DNA of 51,658 nt from Methylococcaceae bacterium (lineage in GTDB: Bacteria > Pseudomonadota > Gammaproteobacteria > Methylococcales > Methylomonadaceae), in assembly GCA_013140705.1 (NCBI GenBank), contig JABFSH010000049.1, positions 1 through 51,658 on the forward strand, in the 5' to 3' direction. Below the pieces are notes generated by a model. That model searched no databases and was not told the DNA's origin. It saw only the letters and a list, made by a program, of their open reading frames with translations. The position numbers were made by a program, and so were the translations under genes. Each line of letters opens with the position of its first letter. Position 1 is the first letter of the stretch. Shown here piece by piece: positions 8,466-17,875 of the stretch.

Positions 8466-9173
8466 ATGACAGCATCAGATAACGTACATTTACATGAAAT
8501 AAATAAATTTGGTTCCATGGCGGAGCGCTGGTGGGATACGCAGGGCGAGTTTAAAACGCTGCACGATATTAATCCCTTACGTATCAAATTTATTCAGGAT
8601 TATGCAAATATCATCCAGAAACGCATTGTCGATGTAGGCTGCGGTGGCGGCATCTTGAGTGAAGGCCTGGCACGCGAAGGCGCTGTCGTATTGGGTATCG
8701 ATCTGAGTGAAGACCTGGTTGACATTGCCGATCTGCACAGCCTTGAATCCGGTATTGGCGCCGAGTATCGTAAAATCAGTGCCGAAGCGCTGGCCAATGA
8801 AGAACCGGAAGGTTTCGATCATGTAGTTTGCATGGAAATGCTGGAGCATGTCCCCAAACCGGGATCCATCATTCAAGCCTGTGCCAAACTCGTCAAGCCA
8901 GGCGGCATGGTGTTTTTTTCGACACTCAATCGTAAACCGAAGGCCTATTTACTGGCTATCGTGGCGGCCGAGCACGTTCTCAAGATGTTGCCCAAAGGTA
9001 CGCATGATTATAAAACCTTTATCAAACCGTCTGAGCTTTGCCAGTCCGCACGTGCCGCAGGACTGGAATTGCAGGGCATGGTGGGTATTGAATACAACCC
9101 GTTCAACAGGCAATTCCGTCTGGGCAAGGATATTGACGTTAATTATATCGCTGCGTTCAGACGAGTCGATTAG
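8466..9173 (+). CDS. ubiG: Ubiquinone biosynthesis O-methyltransferase UbiG
   Basis: UbiG performs both O-methylations in ubiquinone synthesis using S-adenosylmethionine. The protein has 235 residues, as in the family. The UbiG N-terminal signature EINKFGSMAERWWDTQGEFK lies at 11-30 and INPLRIKFI follows. The SAM motif I VDVGCGGGILSEGLA is at 55-69, GIDLSEDLV at 77-85, and CMEMLEHVPKP provides motif II. The C-terminal MVGIEYNPFNRQFRLGKDID is also typical. The gene stands alone on the plus strand, with a possible operator or promoter palindrome just upstream. Confidence 0.97.
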   Translation: MTASDNVHLHEINKFGSMAERWWDTQGEFKTLHDINPLRIKFIQDYANIIQKRIVDVGCGGGILSEGLAREGAVVLGIDLSEDLVDIADLHSLESGIGAEYRKISAEALANEEPEGFDHVVCMEMLEHVPKPGSIIQACAKLVKPGGMVFFSTLNRKPKAYLLAIVAAEHVLKMLPKGTHDYKTFIKPSELCQSARAAGLELQGMVGIEYNPFNRQFRLGKDIDVNYIAAFRRVD

Positions 9174-9305
9174 GTTGGGTTGGGCCATGCGGAGCACAAC
9201 AAACAGATTGCCATATGTGTTGTCGGGTTGGATTGGCATTTTTATTTATGAGTCAAATCGTTATCAGAATACAGACAGAGCCATTATTTTTGTCAAGGAA
9301 GCCTT

Positions 9306-10034
9306 GTGCCATTGACTAATAACGTTATTTTAATTACAGGCGCGGGCGGTGGACTGGGTGGCACCGCAGCGGTGACGCTGGCCAAGCAGGGCGCCCATAT
9401 CGTTCTACTGGATAAAAACATCGCTAAGCTGGAAGCGGTTTACGATGCAGTCGTGGCAGCCCATGCTCCAGAGCCTGTCATGTACCCGTTTGATCTGGCG
9501 GGCGCCAGTGAGAGTGAATACCAGGAATTGGCTGACAGAATTGATGAAAAATACGGCGCTTTACAAGGTTTGTTGCATTCAGCCGTAGAGTTCAGTGCTT
9601 TTACCCCGATCGCCCATTACGCCACCAAAGATTGGGGGCATACGATGAATGTGAATCTGCATGCGCCTTTTTTACTGAGTCGGATGTTGCTGCCGATTTT
9701 ACATAAGAGCCGACATGCATCGATTGTTTTTACATCCGATTCTTCTGCCAGACATGCGCCTGCATATTCCGGTGCCTATGGTGTCTCAAAAATTGCGCTT
9801 GAAGGCTTGGCAAAAATTTTGGCCGAAGAGTTGGAATCAAGCAATAAAGTCAGGGTCAATACGTTAATTCCGGGGCCTGTAGATTCCCCTCTGAGAAAAC
9901 GGGCCTATCCAGCCGAAGACAAAGACCATTTACCCCGCATGGAATCGTTGGCACCGGTTTATTTGTATTTATTCGGCTCTCAAAGTATCGGTACGACCGG
10001 GCAAGTGGTTGATGCTCGAACTTTTAACTTATAG
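9306..10034 (+). CDS. yciK: YciK-family short-chain dehydrogenase/reductase
   Basis: This 242-residue classical SDR has the cofactor motif TGAGGGLG at 11-18 (TGxxxGxG), N117 in MNVNLHAP, the catalytic serine region at 144-147 and Y158-x3-K162 (YGVSK). VRVNTLIPGPVDSPLRKRAY is the usual post-catalytic loop. The sequence groups with the E. coli YciK family, whose substrate is not firmly known. It begins with GTG at 9306, supported by an AAGGA ribosome site 8 bases upstream. The order ubiG-SDR recalls the gammaproteobacterial ubiG/gph/yciK neighbourhood, but the phosphatase gene is missing here. Confidence 0.85.
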   Translation: MPLTNNVILITGAGGGLGGTAAVTLAKQGAHIVLLDKNIAKLEAVYDAVVAAHAPEPVMYPFDLAGASESEYQELADRIDEKYGALQGLLHSAVEFSAFTPIAHYATKDWGHTMNVNLHAPFLLSRMLLPILHKSRHASIVFTSDSSARHAPAYSGAYGVSKIALEGLAKILAEELESSNKVRVNTLIPGPVDSPLRKRAYPAEDKDHLPRMESLAPVYLYLFGSQSIGTTGQVVDARTFNL

Positions 10035-10043
10035 TTTACGATC

Positions 10044-10598
10044 ATGGCAGAAAGAGAAGATGTTGTTTTAACCCGTGATGTTGATGTGATTACTGTTCCC
10101 GACGGTAATGCCAGCACGCTAAAAAAAGGTGAGATAGTCACCATTCATCAGGCTTTGGGCAATAACTATACCGTTGTGACTCAATATGGTCATATGGTGC
10201 GAATTGCCAGTGCCGATGCCGATGCCTTGGGTAAGGAACAGCATGAGCTTCATACACTGGTTTCTGAAACCGGTGCGGAAGCAGTTGAAAGAAATTGTTG
10301 GGAAGTCATGAAAACGGTTTATGATCCGGAAATTCCGGTCAATATAGTGGATCTCGGGCTGGTTTATGACTGTAACGTGAAACCATCGGTCATAACGAAA
10401 GACCAGAATGATGTCCATATCATGATGACCTTGACCGCGCCCGGTTGTGGTATGGGGCCGGTAATTCAGAGTGATGTGGAAAAATGTATCCGTGCTCTTC
10501 CGGGTGTCGCCAGTGTTGACGTCGAAGTTGTGCTGGATCCTCCGTGGTCAAGGGACATGATGTCGGAAGTTGCCCAATTGCAACTGGGTTTGTATTAA
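10044..10598 (+). CDS. sufT: Probable Fe-S cluster maturation protein SufT
   Basis: This 184-residue protein has an N-terminal beta domain (1-75) of the SufT type and a C-terminal MIP18/DUF59 domain. The DUF59 core is DPEIPVNIVDLGLVYD at 94-109 and TAPGCGMGP at 131-139, with the conserved cysteine C135. The PPWSRDMM motif is near the end. Members take part in maturation of iron-sulfur proteins. It starts 9 bases after the SDR stop, so the two are probably one transcript. No other suf or isc genes are nearby. Confidence 0.88.
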   Translation: MAEREDVVLTRDVDVITVPDGNASTLKKGEIVTIHQALGNNYTVVTQYGHMVRIASADADALGKEQHELHTLVSETGAEAVERNCWEVMKTVYDPEIPVNIVDLGLVYDCNVKPSVITKDQNDVHIMMTLTAPGCGMGPVIQSDVEKCIRALPGVASVDVEVVLDPPWSRDMMSEVAQLQLGLY

Positions 10599-10780
10599 GG
10601 GGGCATGACTACTTACCGCAATAGAACGCTGGCTGAGTGGAGCCGAAGCCCTCGCTTACTCCGCTTAACTAACCGCTTCAGTCAATAACGTTTCTCCCAG
10701 TCGCCTTGTTAATGCAGAATAAAGGTTCTGCGGCGGTCTGTTCGTTTAGTGGGTGGCAAATCGTCCCGTGATTCAGCTTA

Positions 10781-11350
10781 TCAGGCCACACTGTGCTCCT
10801 GACATATTTTTTCACTGTCGGTTTGACTGAGTACTTCCTTCGTTAAGCCGCACATAAATCCGGTAGGGGATTCGGTAAAATACCGGCAGGTCTTGCACAG
10901 GCCAAATGACTGCGATTTGTTGGCTTTTTGGAGTGATGTTAAGGCGTTGGCGAAAATATCGTTGTGCTGGGCAAAATTATGCTCTTTGAATATCAATGCC
11001 GCCCGATTGAACAATTCGGATGACCGTGCCTTCTTCAAGACCGCTTCGCCCTCGGCTAAAAGGCTAAGGTGTATCATCCGCCGATCATTGCTATCAACCG
11101 TTTTATTGATAAATCCCCTTTTCATTAACAGCAATAACGTTTGAGATACCGTGCCGCGGGTCATGCCAAGGTAATTGGTGAGCGCTGCAGGTGTATCGCT
11201 ATAGCGATTACAGCGGGAAAGATAGTCCAGGACTTGAAGATGCACCGGTTGCAAACCCAGTTCGGTACATTTCTTGCGCTCTTCCGAGCGCAGCAGTGCA
11301 GACATTCGCTCAATTAAATCAAAGACATCAATATTTTCCATGGCGTTCAT
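10781..11350 (-). CDS. MarR-family regulator with four-cysteine C-terminal extension
   Basis: This 189-residue protein carries a MarR winged helix-turn-helix at about 10-145, with recognition-helix region TNYLGMTRGTVSQTLLLLMK and wing VDSNDRRMIHLSLLAEG. After it comes an extension with C152-x2-C155, C167 and C183 plus H186 (LCKTCRYF, FMCGLT, KICQEH). The cysteine spacing would fit a metal or iron-sulfur site and hence redox or metal sensing, although no ligand can be proved from sequence. Either of two nearby ATG codons may be used (11350 or 11341). A 13-bp palindrome (11409-11421) lies about 60 bases upstream. The nearest genes are sufT (convergent) and the divergent DUF2024. Confidence 0.85.
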   Translation of the reverse strand: MNAMENIDVFDLIERMSALLRSEERKKCTELGLQPVHLQVLDYLSRCNRYSDTPAALTNYLGMTRGTVSQTLLLLMKRGFINKTVDSNDRRMIHLSLLAEGEAVLKKARSSELFNRAALIFKEHNFAQHNDIFANALTSLQKANKSQSFGLCKTCRYFTESPTGFMCGLTKEVLSQTDSEKICQEHSVA

Positions 11351-11408
11351 ACTGAATACTCATTATTTATGTTGACAACAGGAAAGAGTTTAACATATTC
11401 TTTCTATG

Positions 11409-11421
11409 TATCGAATCGATA
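11409..11421. promoter_or_regulatory. Palindrome upstream of marR-like gene
   Basis: TATCGAATCGATA is a perfect odd-centred palindrome 59-71 bases upstream of the MarR start. MarR proteins usually bind such sites in their own promoters, so autoregulation is likely. Confidence 0.45.
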
Positions 11422-11751
11422 TTATTTGTGTGCTCAAAATTACATTTTGATTGACGCGATCTGAGAATAGCGAAGCGGCGGTCAGATGCCTTATATTACT
11501 TTGCTGGATAATTAACTAGCCACAAAAGAGGGGGCGTTTTGTTGATTATCGAATTATTATTTAATGGCTATAAACAAATTGCAGGCTACTTTAATTTGAG
11601 TGTTATTTCCTGGCAGGTTTTCAAAACTGACGACAGCAAAGATGCTGTCGTCAAGGCTACACGGATGTATTCACGCCGTGTTTTGAAGGTCAGTTTGGAA
11701 ACAACCTGTAATAAGTTAATAGTCATGTTTATTTTATCATAGGAATCCCTT
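11422..11751. other. Intergenic region between MarR and DUF2024 with a perfect hairpin
   Basis: No convincing gene is present. A perfect 11-bp inverted repeat, TGACGACAGCA/TGCTGTCGTCA with a 4-base loop, lies at 11628-11653. It is not followed by a T-run on the plus strand. On the minus strand it is followed by GTTTTGAAAA. It lies about 100 bases before the DUF2024 start and could be a leader structure or an orphan repeat. Confidence 0.5.
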
Positions 11752-12015
11752 ATGCCGATTTCACATGTCTATGACACTTACGCGAAAACCAGTAAAGGCA
11801 GGGTTATGCACTTTGATGTTGTGCTTGATGAACAGGATCAGACGCTCGCCTTAAATTACGCCAAGGAATGGCTGGAAAGTATCGGTCATGCCGACGCGAT
11901 AGTAACGCAGGAAAACTGTTGCTTTTGCCACAGCGCCGAAGCGCCGCCCGAATTGAGAAAGCAAATTAACGAACAAGGTTATGCCATTTATAAATTAGAA
12001 GGCTGTCCTGAATAA
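11752..12015 (+). CDS. DUF2024 family protein
   Basis: This 87-residue protein matches DUF2024. HVYDTYAKTSKGRVMHFDVV forms the N-terminus, ALNYAKEWLESIG follows, and CCFCHSAEAP (C56, C57, C59, H60) is the conserved cysteine/histidine motif, with another cysteine near the end (EGCPE). The pattern suggests a metal-binding or redox role, but the family has no assigned function. It is preceded by a ribosome site (AGGAA). It is transcribed away from the cysteine-bearing MarR regulator, which makes it a candidate target of that protein. Confidence 0.85.
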   Translation: MPISHVYDTYAKTSKGRVMHFDVVLDEQDQTLALNYAKEWLESIGHADAIVTQENCCFCHSAEAPPELRKQINEQGYAIYKLEGCPE

Positions 12016-12039
12016 GTTGGATTTTATATTTCCCGGGAA

Positions 12040-13170
12040 TTATTTTTTGAAAGGCAAATAACGTGCAGCTTCCTGTTTGTAGAGAGCCACTTGCTTTTGT
12101 TCCCTGTCTAAAAAATGCCTGATTGCTTTTGAAAAGTGCTCGTCCTTGAGCCAATGCGCGGAATACGTGGTAATTGGCTCAAAGCCTCGTGCTATTTTAT
12201 GTTCCCCTTGAGCGCCGGAATCAAATTGTTGTAAACCGTGTGCAATACAGTATTCCAGACCTTGGTAATAACAGGCTTCGAAATGAAGAAAATCGAATTC
12301 TTCATAACAACCCCAATATCGGCCATAGAGCGTATCCTTGCCGACAAAGCTTAGCGCAGCACCGACAGTCTGCTGATCCTTGATTGCAAGCACCAATAAT
12401 AACTGTTCGCCCATCAAGGCCGCGCAGGTAGGAAAAAAAGCCGCTTGCAGATAGGGTTGCATGCCTTTTTTTAAATAGGTCAGTGTGTATAACTGATAGA
12501 AGTCCCGCCATTGAGCTTCCGTTACATCCTTGCCGGCAATTTGCAGCAAGCAGATGCCTTGTTCTTCGACTTTGCGGCGTTCCCGTCGAATCATTTTGCG
12601 TTTACTGGCGCTAAATGTTTGCAGAAAATCGTCGAAGGTTCGGTACTCTTTGTTGAACCAGTGAAATTGTACATCTTCTCGAATAGCCAGCCCCAACGAC
12701 TCAAGCTGATCCTTTTGTTGGGGCAGCAGAAATAAACAGTGCCAGGACGAAATTGTCGGTTGCGTTGCGGTATCCTGGATATAAGTGAGAGCAAGTTGCA
12801 TGACCTGTATCTGATTGACCGTTTCCTTGATGGCGATCCGCGGACCTTGACACGGTGTAAAGGGAATCGCAGTCAGCCATTTGGGATAATAGGACTGCCC
12901 CATTTGCTGAAAAGCCTGAGCCCACTGTTGATCAAAAACATATTCACCACGCGAATGCCCTTTCAGGTACAAGGGCATCAACGCAATCAGTTCCTGGTCT
13001 TGCCAGATCAGTAAATGCCTGGACTGCCAGCCGGTTTGTTCGGATATCGATCCGCTTTGTTCGAGCGCCAGTAAAAATTCGTGACGTAAAAACGGGTAAT
13101 CCATACCCGCAACGGTATTCCATTGATCTGCAACAATATCCTTGATACTGGTGATCTGTGTTACGTACAT
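12040..13170 (-). CDS. Acyl-CoA N-acyltransferase-fold protein (COG3146, FemAB/GNAT-like)
   Basis: This 376-residue protein is of the peptidogalycan-biosynthesis-like family with a tandem GNAT/FemAB fold. Recognisable segments are PFLRHEFLLALEQSGS, HLLIWQDQELIALMPLYLKG, FTPCQGPRI, FASKRKMIRRERRKV-like basic motif FSASKRKMIRRERRKVEEQG and FDSGAQGEHKIARGFEP near the end. Members are presumed to transfer acyl or aminoacyl groups, with substrate unknown. It follows argH by 16 bases on the same strand and may be its operon partner. Confidence 0.75.
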   Translation of the reverse strand: MYVTQITSIKDIVADQWNTVAGMDYPFLRHEFLLALEQSGSISEQTGWQSRHLLIWQDQELIALMPLYLKGHSRGEYVFDQQWAQAFQQMGQSYYPKWLTAIPFTPCQGPRIAIKETVNQIQVMQLALTYIQDTATQPTISSWHCLFLLPQQKDQLESLGLAIREDVQFHWFNKEYRTFDDFLQTFSASKRKMIRRERRKVEEQGICLLQIAGKDVTEAQWRDFYQLYTLTYLKKGMQPYLQAAFFPTCAALMGEQLLLVLAIKDQQTVGAALSFVGKDTLYGRYWGCYEEFDFLHFEACYYQGLEYCIAHGLQQFDSGAQGEHKIARGFEPITTYSAHWLKDEHFSKAIRHFLDREQKQVALYKQEAARYLPFKK

Positions 13171-13186
13171 GATTTCAGATCAGGAA

Positions 13187-14581
13187 TTACTTCAATAGTA
13201 ACCGCTGGCGAGCTGTTTGAATTGCCAGTTTTACCGTTTCAGGCGCCGTTCCACCGATGTGTTTGCGGGCGGCGACTGAACCTTCCAGCGTTAAATAATT
13301 GAATACGTCCTCAGAGATAAGTGGCGAAAAGTGTTGCAGTTCGGTCAAGCTCAGCTCCGACAAATCCCGCTGGCTTTGTATGCCCAATCTGACCGCCAGG
13401 CCCACCACTTCATGTGCATCGCGGAAGGCCATGCCTTTGCGGACTAAATAATCGGCCAGATCGGTCGCTGTCGCAAAGCCGCGTTTGGCCGAGTTGTACA
13501 TGTTGGCTTTTTTAGCCTGGATGTGAGGGACCATGTCGGCATAAGCACGCAAACAATTAATCAGCGTGTCGGCGGTATCAAAGAGCGGTTCTTTGTCCTC
13601 CTGATTGTCTTTGTTGTAAGCCAGGGGCTGGCTTTTCATGAGCATCAGCAAGGACATCAAGTGTCCGGTCACTCGGCCTGATTTGCCTCGTACCAATTCG
13701 GGCACATCGGGATTTTTCTTTTGCGGCATGATCGACGAACCGGTGCAGAAAGCGTCAGGAATTTCGATAAAATCAAACTGGGCGCTGGACCATAAAATCA
13801 GTTCTTCGGAAAAACGTGACAAATGCATCATGATCAGACTGCCTGCGGCTGCAAATTCAATCGCGAAATCACGGTCGCTGACCGAATCCAGCGAGTTGGC
13901 CGAGGGGCGGCTGAAACCGAGAAGCTCCGCAGTCATGTTGCGGTCGATAGGGTAGCTGGTACCAGCCAGTGCGGCGGCACCCAAAGGCATGATATTGATG
14001 CGTTTACAGCAATCCTGAAGGCGTTCCTGATCGCGGCTTAACATTTCAAACCAGGCCATCAGGTGATGGCCAAAGGTGATCGGCTGAGCCACCTGCAGAT
14101 GCGTGAATCCGGGCATAATGGTGTCTGCATGTTGTTCGGCCACATTGAGAATGGCGATTTGCAGACGCGTCAATTGCGCACTGATTTGTGTGACCTCGCT
14201 GCGAAGGTATAGGCGTATGTCCGTCGCTACCTGATCATTTCGGGAGCGTCCGGTATGCAGTTTTTTGCCGGCGAAACCGATTAAGTCAGTCAACCGGGCT
14301 TCGATATTCATGTGCACATCTTCCTGCTGGATTGACCAGACAAAGTTGTCGCTGGTAATTTCCTGACTGATTTGTGTCAAGCCACTGATGATGTCGTCAC
14401 GTTCCTGTGTTGTCAGAATGCCGCAATGGGCAAGCATTTTGGCATGTGCGATGGAGCCTTGAATATCCTGCTGTGCCATGCGCTGGTCAAAATCTACCGA
14501 AGCGGTAAAGACTTCAACAAAAGCATCGGTCGCTTCGGCAAAACGGGCGCTGGAAAGTTTATCGGCATTAACATTGGTCAT
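13187..14581 (-). CDS. argH: Argininosuccinate lyase
   Basis: ArgH splits argininosuccinate into arginine and fumarate, the last step of arginine synthesis. The protein of 464 residues starts at the ATG at 14581, which gives [20 protein letters not shown]. The longer frame to 14632 adds residues that family members lack. Signature sequences are [39 protein letters not shown] and the catalytic flexible loop [20 protein letters not shown]. The C-terminal [20 protein letters not shown]-like segment is present as [20 protein letters not shown]. No other arginine genes are nearby. Confidence 0.97.
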   Translation of the reverse strand: MTNVNADKLSSARFAEATDAFVEVFTASVDFDQRMAQQDIQGSIAHAKMLAHCGILTTQERDDIISGLTQISQEITSDNFVWSIQQEDVHMNIEARLTDLIGFAGKKLHTGRSRNDQVATDIRLYLRSEVTQISAQLTRLQIAILNVAEQHADTIMPGFTHLQVAQPITFGHHLMAWFEMLSRDQERLQDCCKRINIMPLGAAALAGTSYPIDRNMTAELLGFSRPSANSLDSVSDRDFAIEFAAAGSLIMMHLSRFSEELILWSSAQFDFIEIPDAFCTGSSIMPQKKNPDVPELVRGKSGRVTGHLMSLLMLMKSQPLAYNKDNQEDKEPLFDTADTLINCLRAYADMVPHIQAKKANMYNSAKRGFATATDLADYLVRKGMAFRDAHEVVGLAVRLGIQSQRDLSELSLTELQHFSPLISEDVFNYLTLEGSVAARKHIGGTAPETVKLAIQTARQRLLLK

Positions 14582-14745
14582 CGTGATTTTTATGCGTATT
14601 AATGGGGGATGCAAGATTATACTGCTAAACAAAAACAGGAATGTGATTTGCCCAAAATCAAAATGCAGCGATGGGCGATGAGCAAGTAACAGAAACTAGG
14701 TCAGGAAAATGGCTGACTCTGATATACTGCTCAGTTATTAAGGGC

Positions 14746-14770
14746 TTGCCTGTCGCAGACTGGCAGGCAA
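14746..14770. promoter_or_regulatory. Hairpin in the lepA leader
   Basis: TTGCCTG and CAGGCAA form a 7-bp stem with an 11-base loop about 70 bases before lepA. A TATACT -10-like box lies just upstream at about 14723. No T-run follows, so a leader structure is more likely than a terminator. Confidence 0.35.
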
Positions 14771-14838
14771 CACCGAAAACGCTGAACAATATCGTTTGGT
14801 AATTAGAATCTCTTTCATCTCTCGTCTGATAAACAACA

Positions 14839-16638
14839 GTGGATTTAAAACATATTAGAAACTTTTCCATTATCGCGCATATCGATCATGGCAAATCGAC
14901 GCTTGCCGATCGCTTTATTCAAATTTGCGGCGGCTTGAGTGACCGGGAAATGTCGGCGCAGGTTCTCGATTCCATGGATATCGAAAAAGAGCGCGGCATT
15001 ACGATCAAGGCTCAGAGTGTGACGCTGGATTTCAAGGCCAGAGATGGTCAAATTTATCAGTTGAATTTTATCGATACACCCGGACATGTCGATTTTTCGT
15101 ATGAAGTGTCCAGATCATTGGCGGCTTGTGAAGGCGCGCTACTGGTCGTTGATGCGGCACAGGGTGTGGAAGCGCAAAGTGTGGCGAACTGTTATACCGC
15201 GATTGAGCAAGGACTGGAAGTGGTGCCCGTCCTGAACAAAATTGATCTGCCTTCAGCAGAACCGGAGCGAGTTCAAAACGAAATTGAAGAAGTCATTGGT
15301 ATTCCCGCCGACGAAGCATTGATGATTAGTGCCAAAACCGGTTTAGGGGTGCTGGATGTGCTTGAGCAACTGGTCGCTAAGGTACCTGCACCGCAAGGCA
15401 ATAAAGAAGGGCCCTTGCAGGCGCTCATCATTGACTCGTGGTTTGACAGTTACCTGGGCGTGGTTTCATTAGTACGGATTGTTCATGGCAGCATTCGCAG
15501 AAAACAAAAAATTACCATTATGTCCACCGGCAAATCCTTTATTGCTGAAAAAGTGGGAGTTTTTACACCCAAGCGACTGGAAAAGGACATTCTGGATACG
15601 GGCGAGGTGGGTTATGTGGTTGCCGGCATCAAGGACATTTTTGGTGCGCCGGTCGGTGATACCATCACGTGGACCGATAAGCCCGCAACCGAGCAATTAA
15701 CCGGTTTTCAGCGCGTTCAGCCACGAGTTTTTGCTGGATTGTATCCGGTCAGTTCCGATAATTACGAAGATTTGCGTGAAGCCTTAAATAAATTAAATCT
15801 CAATGATGCGGCTTTACAATTTGAACCGGAAACCTCTCAGGCATTGGGGTTTGGCTTTCGCTGCGGATTTCTGGGCATGCTGCACATGGAAATCGTGCAA
15901 GAGAGACTGGAACGAGAATACAACGTTGATCTGATTACGACGGCGCCGACAGTTATCTATGAAGTGATTACGCAGAACGATAAGGTTTTGATGGTCGATA
16001 ATCCGGCCAAATTGCCTGATATCGGTACCATCAAGGAGATCCGTGAACCCATCATTCGTGCGAACATTTTGGTGCCGGAAACCTATTTAGGCGCTGTTAT
16101 CACGCTGTGCATTGAAAAACGCGGTGTGCAAAAGGATATGCAATACGTTGGCCGGCAGGTTTCCATTCACTACGAAATGCCATTGAGTGAAGTTGTGCTG
16201 GACTTTTTTGATCGACTGAAGTCGGTTAGTCGTGGCTTTGCATCCTTCGATTATGAATTCTTGCGTTTTCAGGAAGCGGCATTGGTGAAGCTGGATGTTT
16301 TAATCAATGCCGACAAAGTGGATGCCTTATCCATCATTGTCCATCGTGATCTGAGTCAAAATCGTGGCCGTGATCTGGTCGAAAAAATGAAGGATCTGAT
16401 TCCCAGACAGCTTTATGAAGTTGTCATTCAGGCGGCTATTGGCTCTAAAATCATTGCTCGTTCGACGGTAAAAGCCATGCGTAAAAACGTGACCGCCAAA
16501 TGTTATGGTGGAGATATTTCCCGGAAGAAAAAATTGCTGGAAAAGCAAAAGGCCGGCAAGAAACGCATGAAGCAGGTTGGTAACATAGAAATTCCTCAAG
16601 AAGCCTTTTTGGCTGTTTTGCAGTTAAACAAAGAATAA
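14839..16638 (+). CDS. lepA: Elongation factor 4 (LepA)
   Basis: LepA is a ribosome-associated GTPase that acts in translation initiation and ribosome back-translocation. The 599-residue length is exact for the family. It begins with GTG ([20 protein letters not shown]). The P-loop AHIDHGKST is at 13-21, with [20 protein letters not shown] and [13 protein letters not shown] for the G3 and G4 regions. [20 protein letters not shown] and the LepA-specific C-terminal domain with [20 protein letters not shown] follow. It heads a long operon continuing to pdxJ and beyond, in the order common to gammaproteobacteria. Confidence 0.98.
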   Translation: MDLKHIRNFSIIAHIDHGKSTLADRFIQICGGLSDREMSAQVLDSMDIEKERGITIKAQSVTLDFKARDGQIYQLNFIDTPGHVDFSYEVSRSLAACEGALLVVDAAQGVEAQSVANCYTAIEQGLEVVPVLNKIDLPSAEPERVQNEIEEVIGIPADEALMISAKTGLGVLDVLEQLVAKVPAPQGNKEGPLQALIIDSWFDSYLGVVSLVRIVHGSIRRKQKITIMSTGKSFIAEKVGVFTPKRLEKDILDTGEVGYVVAGIKDIFGAPVGDTITWTDKPATEQLTGFQRVQPRVFAGLYPVSSDNYEDLREALNKLNLNDAALQFEPETSQALGFGFRCGFLGMLHMEIVQERLEREYNVDLITTAPTVIYEVITQNDKVLMVDNPAKLPDIGTIKEIREPIIRANILVPETYLGAVITLCIEKRGVQKDMQYVGRQVSIHYEMPLSEVVLDFFDRLKSVSRGFASFDYEFLRFQEAALVKLDVLINADKVDALSIIVHRDLSQNRGRDLVEKMKDLIPRQLYEVVIQAAIGSKIIARSTVKAMRKNVTAKCYGGDISRKKKLLEKQKAGKKRMKQVGNIEIPQEAFLAVLQLNKE

Positions 16639-16679
16639 CACGCCATTTTTCTTAATACATTTACAACACACGCATAGCT

Positions 16680-17456
16680 ATGGACATAGATTTTTCTTTT
16701 TTTCTTTTTGTAGCGTCACTGGTTACGGGGGTCATCTGGGGTGGCTATTTGGTCTATTTGAAGTCACAAGGCAAAATATTTGACGAGCAAAATGAACCAC
16801 TGGTTGTAGAGTATGCACGCTCTTTTTTCCCGATTGTATTGATTGTCTTTTTGTTGAGGTCGTTTATAGCCGAGCCCTTTCGTATTCCTTCCGGTTCGAT
16901 GATGCCCACTTTGCTGGTAGGTGATTTCCTGCTGGTTAATAAATTCACCTACGGTATTCGTATACCGATAATCAACAAAAAAGTGATCGAGCTGAATGAG
17001 CCCAAACGGGGTGATATTGTCGTATTCAGATTTCCAAAAGATCCGTCAGTCGATTACATCAAACGCGTTATTGGTGTGCCGGGTGATAAAATAGTCTATG
17101 ACAACAAGCAGTTGACAGTTAATGACATACCCATCAATCAGGTTTCTATTGGCAGCTACAAGGGCCTTGGTCAGGGTGCTGATATGACGGGTGCTGAACA
17201 TTTGGTGGAAAATCTGACTGGCGTTGAACACAGTATACTTGTCAGGAATGGCGCGCCTTCGCTGCAGTTTTCCTATGTTGTACCCGAAGGTAATTATTTT
17301 GTTATGGGCGATAATCGCGATAACAGCAACGATAGTCGTTATTGGGGAACTGTGCCTGAAGAAAATCTGGTCGGCAAAGCCTTTTTTATCTGGATGAACT
17401 GGGATTTGCAGAATAAGGGAATTGGTTTTGATCGTATAGGCACGGTGCTGAATTAA
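16680..17456 (+). CDS. lepB: Signal peptidase I
   Basis: LepB cleaves signal peptides from exported proteins at the outer face of the inner membrane. The 258-residue protein has two N-terminal membrane segments (about 6-26 and 47-64). The catalytic serine S73 is in IPSGSMMPTLLVGD, and the catalytic lysine K129 in DYIKRVIGVPGDK. The box E motif MGDNRDNSNDSRYWG is present. It sits 41 bases after lepA in the conserved lepA-lepB-DUF4845-rnc-era-recO-pdxJ cluster. Confidence 0.97.
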   Translation: MDIDFSFFLFVASLVTGVIWGGYLVYLKSQGKIFDEQNEPLVVEYARSFFPIVLIVFLLRSFIAEPFRIPSGSMMPTLLVGDFLLVNKFTYGIRIPIINKKVIELNEPKRGDIVVFRFPKDPSVDYIKRVIGVPGDKIVYDNKQLTVNDIPINQVSIGSYKGLGQGADMTGAEHLVENLTGVEHSILVRNGAPSLQFSYVVPEGNYFVMGDNRDNSNDSRYWGTVPEENLVGKAFFIWMNWDLQNKGIGFDRIGTVLN

Positions 17457-17497
17457 GCTACACTTATTGACAAGGTAGTCTATTGTCCGGAGCTAAC

Positions 17498-17875
17498 ATG
17501 AAAGTCTCACCGAAGCATCAACAAGGGTTAACTTTTATTTCAATCGCATCAATTTTGGGGTTAATCGGTTTTTTTACATTATTAATTCTGAAAATTGTGC
17601 CCATCTACATTGATCACAATAAAGTGAGTAGCGCTTTAAATGAACTCCGGAATTCACCGGAAGCCCTCAACTTAAGTGAGCCTGAAATTAGAAGTAGCTT
17701 GAATAAACGTTTTAACATTAATTATGTCTACGATGTGAACCAGGATGATATTACTGTGGTCAAGCATGGTGATTATTTGAAGGTTACTATTGAGTATGAA
17801 GTCGCCAAAAAAGTTGCCGGAAATTTAAGTATTTTGGCTGAGTTTAATGATGTAATCGAGATTGGTCAGCCGTGA
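17498..17875 (+). CDS. DUF4845 membrane protein
   Basis: This 125-residue protein has one membrane segment near the N-terminus (GLTFISIASILGLIGFFTLL) and a soluble periplasmic domain, which is the DUF4845 layout. The family is nearly always between lepB and rnc in gamma- and betaproteobacteria. Its function is not established, though a pilin-like N-terminus (QQGLTFISI) is apparent. The ATG at 17498 with a GGAG ribosome site is preferred over the TTG at 17483. Its end overlaps the GTG of rnc by 4 bp. Confidence 0.85.
   Translation: MKVSPKHQQGLTFISIASILGLIGFFTLLILKIVPIYIDHNKVSSALNELRNSPEALNLSEPEIRSSLNKRFNINYVYDVNQDDITVVKHGDYLKVTIEYEVAKKVAGNLSILAEFNDVIEIGQP

Noticed and set aside
11539-11742. 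Open frame of 67 codons before DUF2024
   Set aside because: It reads through the perfect 11-bp hairpin, its translation has no recognisable family, and its start lacks a credible context.
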